Assembly: GCA_902490585.1 (NCBI GenBank)
Contig: CABUEI010000032.1
Location: 1-23,594 of the forward strand
DNA from: an uncultured Oscillospiraceae bacterium
GTDB taxonomy: Bacteria > Bacillota > Clostridia > Oscillospirales > Ruminococcaceae
Length of the DNA: 23,594 nucleotides
Direction of reading: 5' to 3'
The notes under the pieces are model-generated. The model was not told the origin of the DNA, did not search any database, and saw only the letters and a program-made list of their open reading frames with translations. Positions 14,124 through 21,477 of the stretch are shown here, one piece after another; the first letter of the stretch is position 1; every line of letters starts with the position of its first letter. The translations under genes were made by a program, and so were the position numbers.

Positions 14124-16709
14124 TTATTTTCTGCGTGCTTCTCTGATGATACTTACAAGCTGTATTATCAGCGTAGGTACAAAGCCTATTGCAAGCGAGA
14201 TACCAAAATATCCGATATTCATAAGCTGTGCCGAGAACAAGCCGTTTAAACCGGGAACAAATACCGCTAAAACAAGGAATATTATTCCTGCAAGAAAAGC
14301 AAGCAGTGAGAATCTGTTTGACGTTAAGCCGACTTTGAATATCGACTTATCACTGCGGCAGTTGAAGCCGTGAAACAGCCTTGATATACACAGTGTGCTG
14401 AAAGCCATTGCACAGCCAAGCTCGGCTGAAACTGCACTTCCGATAAAGTAGGCGGTCATTACTGCGGCGGCGATAAGCACTCCTCCTGTCACTATGCCGA
14501 GCGACATTGCTTTAGTGAGGAACGATTCACCGATATTACGGGGTTTTTGCGACAGAAGCGATTTATCTGCTTTTTCCATGCTGATTGCTATTGCAGGGAG
14601 TGAGTCGGTGAGAAGATTGATAAACAACAGCTGAACCGCTGTGAACGGTGCAGGAAGTCCGGGTATTGCTGTACACAATACAGCTATTATAGCGGCTAAA
14701 TTTCCCGAAAGTAAGAACTTAACGGCGTTCTTGATATTGGCATAGATAGCTCTGCCGTTTGCAACGGATTTTATAATTGTTGCAAAGTTGTCATCGGTCA
14801 GTATCATTGATGCGGCGTCCTTGGAAACCTGTGTGCCTGTTATGCCCATCGCAACGCCGACATCTGCCTTTTTAAGTGCAGGTGCGTCGTTTACTCCGTC
14901 GCCTGTCATAGCGACTATCTTGCCTTTGTTTTGCCAGTGTTCAACTATTCTTATCTTGTTATCGGGAGAAACACGGGCATAGACGGAAACCTTTTCTATT
15001 ACTTTATCAAGTTCCTCATCTGTCATTTTATCAAGTTCCGTACCCTCAAGACTGATATCGCCGTCACGCATAATTCCGATTTCCCGTGCTATTGCACTTG
15101 CGGTCACTTTATGATCGCCTGTTATCATGACAGGTCTTATTCCTGCTCTTATGCAATCAGCGACTGCCGCCTTGCTTTCGGGGCGGGGCGGATCGGTCAT
15201 TGCCGCAAGACCTATGAAGATATAGTTATCCTCCGTGTCTGCCGCATCATTTTCAGATAGCTTATAGGCGAATGCAAGCACACGCATTCCCAGTCCGGAA
15301 AAATGCTCGTTTGCAAGTGCGATTTTACGTTTATCATCGTCTGTTATGCTTCTGACCGTGCCGTTATCGCAGACGGAAACCAGACGTGAAAGCAGATTAT
15401 CTGTTGCGCCCTTTGTGAACATTGTACGCTTGCCGTCAACTATATGGCAGGTACTCATCAGCTTTCTTTCGCTGTCAAAGGGTATTTCGGAAACTCTCGG
15501 ATAATCGGAGCGAATCTTTTCATAAACAGGAACACCGATGTAATCGGACAGTGCGGTTTCGGTAGGGTCGCCTATTGCGTTGCCGTCAGAATAGGCGGCA
15601 TCGTTGCACAGAGCCATCGCTCTTTCGAGAAGTGCGGAATCCGCATTGCAGGCAGAAGCATCGGCATTTTGCTCTTTGCCGTTTAAATAGACCTGTCTTA
15701 CGGTCATTTTATTCTGGGTGAGCGTTCCTGTTTTATCACTGCATATAACAGACACACAGCCAAGACCTTCGACCGCCTTGAGATCCTTTATTACAGCGTT
15801 CTGCTCCGCCATTTTTCGTGTGCCTATGGCGAGGGCGATAGTAACTATCGAGCTTAACGCTTCGGGTATTGCGGCTACAGCAAGCGCTACGGCGAACATC
15901 AGCGAATCGAGTATAGGAGTACCTCTTATTATATAGAGGAGCATAACTATAAGGCACAGCACAGGAATTGCTATCGAAAGCTGTTTTGAAAATTTATCAA
16001 GACTGTGCTGTAACGGGGTCTTTTTACGCTCAGCCTTGTTTATAAGTCCTGCTATTTTACCAAGCTCGGTATCCATTCCGACCGATGTCACAACAAACGT
16101 TCCTCTGCCTGCCGTGACAAGAGAGCCGGTGTAAACCATATTCTTTCTGTCACCTAGCGGTATGCTGTCATCTGTGAGTGTTTCGGTAAACTTCTCTATG
16201 CCGTTGCTTTCGCCGGTAAGCGAGCTTTCGTTCACCTGTAATGACGCACATGAAACAAGTCTGCCGTCAGCCGCAACTATATCTCCCTGCTCAACAAGGA
16301 CAATGTCGCCAACTGTGATATCTGACGCATTTATTACATGAATGTTATTATCCCTCATAACCTTTGCGGTAGGCGACGACATGGATTTCAGCGCATCGAG
16401 CGACTTTTCGGCTTTGAAGTGCTGTACTGTGCCGAGTATGGCATTCATTGTGATAACGCAGATAATTACAACCGCACTCTCTATATTTCCCGTAAAGACG
16501 GAAACGAGTGCAGAAATAATAAGAATAATTACCAACAAGTCGGCAAACTGCTCGGCAAATACTCTCAGTACGCTCTTTTTCTTCTGCTCGGTTATCTCAT
16601 TTTTTCCGTAACGGGAAAGCCTGCTTTCAGCTTCACTGCTTGTAAGTCCGTTCATGCTTGTTTCAAGCTCTGACAGGACTTTTTCCGTGTTTTCATCATA
16701 GTAATTCAT
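14124..16709 (-). CDS. P-type (P2) cation-transporting ATPase, probable Mn2+/Ca2+ exporter
   Basis: An 861-residue P2-type ATPase. Landmarks: actuator motif TGES (165-168), IPEAL in membrane helix 4 (281-285), phosphorylation site Asp325 in CSDKTGTLT, nucleotide-domain FTKGATDN, hinge TGDGVNDAPALKKADVGVAM, and helix 6 INLLTDSLPA. Helix 4 Glu283 and the helix 6 Asn/Asp would form the site II cation pocket. In helix 5 the stretch LLSGNLAAI has Ala where SERCA has the site I Glu, so one ion per cycle is likely, as in PMCA/SPCA-type pumps. A yybP-ykoY manganese riboswitch in its leader argues for Mn2+ (possibly also Ca2+) export, as for related ATPases in Lactococcus and Streptococcus. AAAGGAAAGG precedes the ATG. 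It is transcribed alone. Confidence 0.94.
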   Translation of the reverse strand: MNYYDENTEKVLSELETSMNGLTSSEAESRLSRYGKNEITEQKKKSVLRVFAEQFADLLVIILIISALVSVFTGNIESAVVIICVITMNAILGTVQHFKAEKSLDALKSMSSPTAKVMRDNNIHVINASDITVGDIVLVEQGDIVAADGRLVSCASLQVNESSLTGESNGIEKFTETLTDDSIPLGDRKNMVYTGSLVTAGRGTFVVTSVGMDTELGKIAGLINKAERKKTPLQHSLDKFSKQLSIAIPVLCLIVMLLYIIRGTPILDSLMFAVALAVAAIPEALSSIVTIALAIGTRKMAEQNAVIKDLKAVEGLGCVSVICSDKTGTLTQNKMTVRQVYLNGKEQNADASACNADSALLERAMALCNDAAYSDGNAIGDPTETALSDYIGVPVYEKIRSDYPRVSEIPFDSERKLMSTCHIVDGKRTMFTKGATDNLLSRLVSVCDNGTVRSITDDDKRKIALANEHFSGLGMRVLAFAYKLSENDAADTEDNYIFIGLAAMTDPPRPESKAAVADCIRAGIRPVMITGDHKVTASAIAREIGIMRDGDISLEGTELDKMTDEELDKVIEKVSVYARVSPDNKIRIVEHWQNKGKIVAMTGDGVNDAPALKKADVGVAMGITGTQVSKDAASMILTDDNFATIIKSVANGRAIYANIKNAVKFLLSGNLAAIIAVLCTAIPGLPAPFTAVQLLFINLLTDSLPAIAISMEKADKSLLSQKPRNIGESFLTKAMSLGIVTGGVLIAAAVMTAYFIGSAVSAELGCAMAFSTLCISRLFHGFNCRSDKSIFKVGLTSNRFSLLAFLAGIIFLVLAVFVPGLNGLFSAQLMNIGYFGISLAIGFVPTLIIQLVSIIREARRK

Positions 16710-16740
16710 AATACCTTTCCTTTCTCATTTGCGGAAAGGC

Positions 16741-16903
16741 ATAAAAAATGACCTTTGCCGCAACACAAATTGCGACAAAAGTCTTGTCATGAGCTAACGC
16801 TCAGTACGGCACGGATTTCTCGGCTGTCTGCTTTCAAAATCGTACTGACGACACCGTACAGGGACTTTAAACGTATAGCGTCCCCCGACTACTCCCTTTT
16901 ATC
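16741..16903 (-). ncRNA. yybP-ykoY manganese riboswitch
   Basis: Read on the minus strand, the leader starts AAAAGGGAGUAG (from 16900), then has GUCGUCAGUACG, a CCGAGAAAUCCG segment and finally UGACAAGAC, all hallmarks of the yybP-ykoY aptamer. The 5' AAAAG (16896-16900) can pair with CUUUU (16777-16781) to close P1. That same CUUUU is part of the 5' arm of the terminator hairpin that follows, so the two folds exclude each other. Known members of the class bind Mn2+, which stabilises the aptamer and prevents termination. The ATPase should therefore be switched on by high Mn2+. Confidence 0.9.
16742..16783 (-). terminator. Expression-platform terminator of the Mn2+ riboswitch
   Basis: In the RNA, GACUUUUGUCGCAA (16770-16783) pairs over 14 positions, with two G-U pairs, to UUGCGGCAAAGGUC (16750-16763). 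The loop is six bases and AUUUUUUAU follows. It ends 32 bases before the ATPase start codon. Confidence 0.88.
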
Positions 16904-16911
16904 ATGATTGA

Positions 16912-16939
16912 ATTATATCACATTTTTTACAGTTGTCAA
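16912..16939 (-). promoter_or_regulatory. Promoter of the riboswitch-ATPase transcript
   Basis: On the minus strand a consensus TTGACA (16934-16939) and TATAAT (16912-16917) are 16 bases apart, with TGA before the -10 as an extended -10. The transcript should begin near 16905, right at the 5' edge of the aptamer. Confidence 0.85.
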
Positions 16940-16979
16940 TAGCTTTTTATAAAATCCGAAAATCTTTTTGCGACAAATG

Positions 16980-18317
16980 TCACTTATACAGCTCATCAAT
17001 AAGGCTGTCGGAAAGCTGTATATCATTATCTGTCGCCTGTCTGTCATCATAACGGACTTTGTTATAATTATCGGCAAGCGTTTTTATATCGCCTGTGCCG
17101 TGATACAACTTCTCGGAAACGCTTTCCTGCTGTTCTACAGTCATTGCAGAAATATCTTCGGTACTGCGGCGAGATAACCACATAGCGTATAATCTGTAAC
17201 CGAGTCTGAATTTTTCGGTAGAGTCTTTGGTTTTGCGATAGCGTTTAAGGCAATCCTTTTCACTTTCACGGACTATCTTCTCCTGCTTTATATCAAGCTC
17301 TTCATAGCTGTCGGTGTAATCCTCGTTTTCTTCCGATGTGCCTTCGTCAACCGAATATTTTCCGAAAATACGACGGGCAATTTTTTTGAAAAATGCAATA
17401 ATTTTCTTGCGGAATACGATAACCAGAATAACGACTGCAACTACGAAAATATAGAGCAGATAATCCTGATTGCCCTTTTCAGCCGAAAAAATATCGGAGT
17501 CGGGCAGTTTTGTATCTTCAGACGTTATGGGATCGGTCTGCTGAAAACGGATATTGAAAAGCAGTGTGTCTATTATTTTAAAAGTCATCTGCACCAGCCA
17601 TGTAAGCCCTGCGGCAACATAGTCTTTAAGCAGAAGCGCCGCAAGAATAATCACACCGACAATGCCAATGAGCTTTGTGTTGTACAGTTTCAGCCCTTTC
17701 GGAACTATCAGGTTTGTGTTTCTTCTCCTGTCAATCTCTGTCTGTATATTTGACTGATTTATAAGCAGAACTGTAAGCAGCGCCATTACCACAAGAAGAA
17801 CGGCTATCCTGCTCTTTGAATTCTCAAGATAAGTCCTGTCTTCAGCCATTGCACAGCAGAAAATATAGCATAGAAAAGTTTCTACAAGATATATTCCGAG
17901 CCACACAAGAGTGAATATTTCATCAAACTTGTTCTTTTTTAGGCTTAATCCGAGAAGATACCATACTAAAACAGACGGCATGAACGCAATGCAAAAATTG
18001 AAAACACCAAAACCGTTTTCACCAAGCGAATTATTTATTACCGAGGAAATTACCGCAACCAGAATAATAACAGCCGTACCGAAAACCGCTATCAGTATAT
18101 TACTTAAAAATATTGTTTTCGGGGTGTGTCGTGAACTTCTGATATTCATGAGGATATATCCCGACGCTGTAACTGCTCCTGCTATGGCGTAATATATAGG
18201 ATAATGCCACAGCACAAATCCGTCGAAAGCCGCCACTTCAAACACGAACATAAGCGGTAATGGTACGAGCAACATTGCAAGTGCGGCAACGCATTTCATT
18301 ATAAAATTTCTTTTCAT
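16980..18317 (-). CDS. Multi-pass membrane protein with DUF4129-like C-terminal tail
   Basis: A 445-residue protein with about eight membrane segments (roughly 8-28, 38-58, 70-94, 105-123, 133-155, 172-188, 214-232 and 286-302) and a charged cytosolic C-terminal domain of about 140 residues. The end of that domain, LADNYNKVRYDDRQATDNDI, resembles the signature of DUF4129 proteins, which accompany MoxR and DUF58 genes. The two genes just upstream are exactly those. GGAGG (18333-18337) precedes it. I choose the ATG ending at 18317, 15 bases from that site, since a GTG at 18332 directly abuts it. The biochemical role is unknown; a part in an envelope-associated complex with the transglutaminase-like protein is inferred from context. 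Confidence 0.75.
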   Translation of the reverse strand: MKRNFIMKCVAALAMLLVPLPLMFVFEVAAFDGFVLWHYPIYYAIAGAVTASGYILMNIRSSRHTPKTIFLSNILIAVFGTAVIILVAVISSVINNSLGENGFGVFNFCIAFMPSVLVWYLLGLSLKKNKFDEIFTLVWLGIYLVETFLCYIFCCAMAEDRTYLENSKSRIAVLLVVMALLTVLLINQSNIQTEIDRRRNTNLIVPKGLKLYNTKLIGIVGVIILAALLLKDYVAAGLTWLVQMTFKIIDTLLFNIRFQQTDPITSEDTKLPDSDIFSAEKGNQDYLLYIFVVAVVILVIVFRKKIIAFFKKIARRIFGKYSVDEGTSEENEDYTDSYEELDIKQEKIVRESEKDCLKRYRKTKDSTEKFRLGYRLYAMWLSRRSTEDISAMTVEQQESVSEKLYHGTGDIKTLADNYNKVRYDDRQATDNDIQLSDSLIDELYK

Positions 18318-18338
18318 GAATTTCTTTGCCACCCTCCG

Positions 18339-19463
18339 TTACTGTACGTTGAACGTATACGAGAATTTTCTTGCGTGTAAAATCTGACCGTCCGTATTTT
18401 CGGGGATATTACCCGTTGTGTAGAACACAGCGTCTATATCACTGCCTTTAAGCTCGTTTACAAACGCTGTCATTTCATCGTCAATATACGGTGTCAGAAT
18501 AATAACATCGGTAAAACTGCCGTAATTCAGAGCGTGCAAAAACTGGGTAAAATCATAACTGCAACTGTCTGAAAGCTGTGCCAGTATTCGAAGCGTACTC
18601 TCACACTGTTCTGCTGTCTTTATAAATCCCGACGCTGTGCCGTTTACGTTTCCGCCGTTTGTTGCAAAGGCACAGGTGCAACCGCTGTCGATGCTGTCCC
18701 ACATAAGTTTTACGGCAAGTTTTATAAACGCTTCAATATCCCTTACATCTGCCGATGTAACGGGGACAACGCCTTTTCTCTGCATATTCATAACTATGAG
18801 GGTGTTTCTTGAGGTGGTAAACTCGTTGTTCATAGCCATAAGCTTACCTGTTATTGCGGTATACTTCCAGTTTATGCGGTTGAGCGGTTCTCTGCCTGTG
18901 TATTCCTTTGAACCCGATATCATGAACGGGTCTTCATTGATAAAACGTCTGACAAGAATTTCACCGACAGGCTCATTGAATGAAAGTATTGCGTCCTCGC
19001 CGTCGCTTGCAACGGGCAGAACAGTTATGCTTATTCCGACCTTTACGCCTTTTGATACTTTCACAAGTCCGAGCATATCCGTTGCGGTTACAGCGGTATC
19101 GTCAAATGAGAATACGCCACGCTTCATGCACTTGATTTTTCTTACTCTTGTGCATTTACTGCGTGGTTTAAGCGAGAATACACCCGGGATAAATGTGTTA
19201 TCTCCGCCGCTTGTCTGAGCCGCAGAATCTTTCCTGCTGAATGCAAGCCACCGTGACGCAGAAAGCTCTGTTTTAATCCACGGCAATGCGACAAAGCGTC
19301 GGTTCTCAACGACTTCTGTCAATTCAAGGGTTTCGCCCTCATAGACTTCTGTCTTGTTTACCGACGCACTGTAATATATTCCTTTCAGTGCATACTTTCC
19401 GAAAATAAGCACTTCTGCGGCAATTACAGCCGCAATAACAAGAATAATTGCTACAAGCTCCAT
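18339..19463 (-). CDS. DUF58 domain-containing membrane-anchored protein
   Basis: A 374-residue protein with an N-terminal membrane segment (about 4-22), a beta-rich middle part (about 30-150, with YEGETLELTEVVENRR), and the DUF58 core around REPLNRINWKYTAITGKLMA (about 194-213), which resembles a von Willebrand factor A-like fold. It starts directly after the MoxR gene, with no bases between the MoxR stop and its ATG, so translation is coupled. DUF58 proteins are thought to be the partners of MoxR ATPases in a chaperone-like or activation role for envelope or surface proteins. That role is inferred from family context rather than from visible catalytic residues. Confidence 0.9.
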   Translation of the reverse strand: MELVAIILVIAAVIAAEVLIFGKYALKGIYYSASVNKTEVYEGETLELTEVVENRRFVALPWIKTELSASRWLAFSRKDSAAQTSGGDNTFIPGVFSLKPRSKCTRVRKIKCMKRGVFSFDDTAVTATDMLGLVKVSKGVKVGISITVLPVASDGEDAILSFNEPVGEILVRRFINEDPFMISGSKEYTGREPLNRINWKYTAITGKLMAMNNEFTTSRNTLIVMNMQRKGVVPVTSADVRDIEAFIKLAVKLMWDSIDSGCTCAFATNGGNVNGTASGFIKTAEQCESTLRILAQLSDSCSYDFTQFLHALNYGSFTDVIILTPYIDDEMTAFVNELKGSDIDAVFYTTGNIPENTDGQILHARKFSYTFNVQ

Positions 19464-20408
19464 TTATATCTGCTCCGTAGGAACGGGAAGCTCCTTTATC
19501 ATTTTATCGAGAATTTCACGCTTCGCACTGTCAGGGTCACGCATAACGGTACTGCGACAAATAAGCCTGTGGGTGCAGACATACGGTGCAACAGCCTTAA
19601 CATCATCAGGTGTTACAAATTCTCTGCCACGCAGTGCCGCTCTTGCCTGCGACATATTTTTCAGTGCAATAAGTCCACGGGTGCTGAGCCCGAGTTTTAT
19701 TTCACTGTTATGACGGCTGGCGTTTCCTATATCGGCAATATAACCTCTTACAGCCTCGTTTACCTTGATATTCTCTACTCTGTCCATCATTTCAAGAAGT
19801 TCTGATTTATCGGTTACAGCTGTAAGATTTTCTACAGGGTGAACTGCCTTTGAATTGTCGAGTATCTGCATTTCGGACCCTCTGTCCGAATAGCCGATCG
19901 ACAGCTTTATCATAAAACGGTCGAGCTGTGCTTCGGGAAGAGGGTATGTGCCTGCCGTTTCAACAGGGTTCTGAGTTGCAAGCACAATAAACGGCTTATC
20001 AATCATGAAGAACTCGCCGTCGATCGTAACCTGCTTTTCTTCCATACATTGAAGTAATGCAGACTGCGTTCTCGGTGTGGCACGGTTTATCTCATCGGCA
20101 AGAAGAATATTTGTAAACACAGGTCCCGGACGGAACATGAACTCATGCTCTTTCATATTAAAAAAGTGGATACCGGTAATGTCTGACGGTAACAGATCGG
20201 GCGTGAACTGTATTCTCGAAAAACCTGCATCAACACTTTTGGCAAGTGCTTTTGCAAGTACGGTTTTACCCGTTCCGGGAACATCGTCAAGCAAAACGTG
20301 TCCACCGCTTAAAAGAGCCATTATAACAAGGTCAATCTTGTCATCCTTACCCTTAATGATTTTTGAAATGTTACTGCGGAGCTTTACCGCATATTCCTGT
20401 ACCGTCAT
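19464..20408 (-). CDS. MoxR-family AAA+ ATPase
   Basis: A 314-residue AAA+ ATPase of the MoxR type. It has Walker A VPGTGKT (43-49), the following FTPDLLPSDITG (68-79), Walker B LLADEINRA (102-110), TPRTQSALLQCMEE, sensor 1 VLATQNP, and a C-terminal lid domain with GLSTRGLIALKNMSQA. AAAGGT precedes the ATG. MoxR ATPases work with DUF58 (VWA-like) partners encoded next to them to remodel or activate client proteins. Here the clients may be the membrane proteins of the same cluster. It lies 35 bases after the DHH phosphoesterase gene. Confidence 0.95.
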   Translation of the reverse strand: MTVQEYAVKLRSNISKIIKGKDDKIDLVIMALLSGGHVLLDDVPGTGKTVLAKALAKSVDAGFSRIQFTPDLLPSDITGIHFFNMKEHEFMFRPGPVFTNILLADEINRATPRTQSALLQCMEEKQVTIDGEFFMIDKPFIVLATQNPVETAGTYPLPEAQLDRFMIKLSIGYSDRGSEMQILDNSKAVHPVENLTAVTDKSELLEMMDRVENIKVNEAVRGYIADIGNASRHNSEIKLGLSTRGLIALKNMSQARAALRGREFVTPDDVKAVAPYVCTHRLICRSTVMRDPDSAKREILDKMIKELPVPTEQI

Positions 20409-20443
20409 ATATGTACCTTTCGTTTCTGCCGGGGATTTGCGGC

Positions 20444-21382
20444 TTATACAAGAGCCGCAGAATAGTATTTATCGTAGTTTACAAGCTCGTCAAGAAGTTT
20501 CGGGAGCTTTTCGTCGATCTCTTCATCTTTGAACTGACAAGTACCGACTGCTCTGTGTCCGCCTCCGCCGTATTTCAGCATGAGCGAACCTACGTCAACA
20601 TTGCTTGTACGGTTGAGGATCGAATAGCCTACCGCAACAGAGCAACCCTTGCCACCTTTACCGTTTACAATCCATGCGGAAATATTCTGATGAGGATAAA
20701 GGCTGTATATCAAAAATCTGTTTCCTGTATAAATCGGGTCAACGTTACGCATATCGGAAATAATCACATCGCCCTCTACTCTTGTATGCTCTGCAACCAT
20801 TTTCTTAAAGAGCTCGGTCTGCTCGTTATACAGCTTTATTCTTTCCTGTATGTCAGGCATTGCGAGTATTTCTTCTGTTGACATTGTTGCACAGCAAACG
20901 AGGAGTTTCTCCATAAGCTGATAGTTACTTATAGTGAAGTTTCTGAAACGTCCGAGACCCGTGCGTGGATCCATAAGGAAGCCGATAAGGATCCAACCTG
21001 TAGGATTGAGTATTTCATCTGCCGTAAGATGTCCGCTGTCTACCTTGTCAACAGCAAGCATAAGGTCGTCGAAATTCGGGAAACGTTCCTTTCCACCGTA
21101 ATATTCATATATGATTCTTGCGGCACTGGGAGCAATTCTGCTCTCGCCCTTATACTGACCCTTGATTTTAAGACGCTCTTCCTCACTCGAATGGTGGTCG
21201 AACCACAGTCCGCAACCCTTTGCAAAAGGAACGTTTGCAAGAACATCGTTCTCGGTAACGGGAACAAGTCCGTCCTGAATATCCTTAGGGTGAGCAAATG
21301 TCCAGCTGTCGATTACCTTTGCCTCAAGCAGTAATGCACCGCAGGCAAGTCCGTCAAAATCAGATCTTGTTATAAGTCTCAT
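20444..21382 (-). CDS. DHH-family phosphoesterase
   Basis: A 312-residue cytosolic enzyme of the DHH/DHHA1 superfamily, which includes oligoribonuclease/pAp phosphatase NrnA, cyclic-di-AMP phosphodiesterases, RecJ and exopolyphosphatases. Motifs: RSDFDG (Asp8, Asp10), DHH (62-64), DKVD (112-115) and the C-terminal substrate loop YGGGGHRAVGTC. Motif I has RSD where many members have HxD. It lacks a GGDEF or PAS part, so it is not a GdpP-type protein. Automated annotation often calls such proteins exopolyphosphatase; the real substrate (oligonucleotide, cyclic dinucleotide or polyphosphate) cannot be decided here. A good promoter lies just upstream, and the gene leads the moxR-DUF58-membrane protein operon. 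Confidence 0.9.
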   Translation of the reverse strand: MRLITRSDFDGLACGALLLEAKVIDSWTFAHPKDIQDGLVPVTENDVLANVPFAKGCGLWFDHHSSEEERLKIKGQYKGESRIAPSAARIIYEYYGGKERFPNFDDLMLAVDKVDSGHLTADEILNPTGWILIGFLMDPRTGLGRFRNFTISNYQLMEKLLVCCATMSTEEILAMPDIQERIKLYNEQTELFKKMVAEHTRVEGDVIISDMRNVDPIYTGNRFLIYSLYPHQNISAWIVNGKGGKGCSVAVGYSILNRTSNVDVGSLMLKYGGGGHRAVGTCQFKDEEIDEKLPKLLDELVNYDKYYSAALV

Positions 21383-21428
21383 ATTATATTTCCTTTCTGC
21401 TTTGCAGATTTTTCTTACTTCTTCCTTA

Positions 21429-21457
21429 ATTATAACAGATACTCTTGAAATTTACAA
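21429..21457 (-). promoter_or_regulatory. Promoter of the DHH-moxR-DUF58 operon
   Basis: On the minus strand TTGTAA (21452-21457) and TATAAT (21429-21434) are 17 bases apart, with TGT as an extended -10. The leader then holds a small stem UCUGC-AAA-GCAGA (21396-21408) whose 3' arm runs into the GAAAGGA ribosome binding site of the phosphoesterase gene. Confidence 0.78.
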
Positions 21458-21477
21458 CAATTATATTTTGTTAACTG

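Noticed and set aside
16920..16982. Terminator after the DUF4129-like membrane protein gene
   Set aside because: The only inverted repeat (GTGACATTTGTCGC region) has a two-base loop and no T run.
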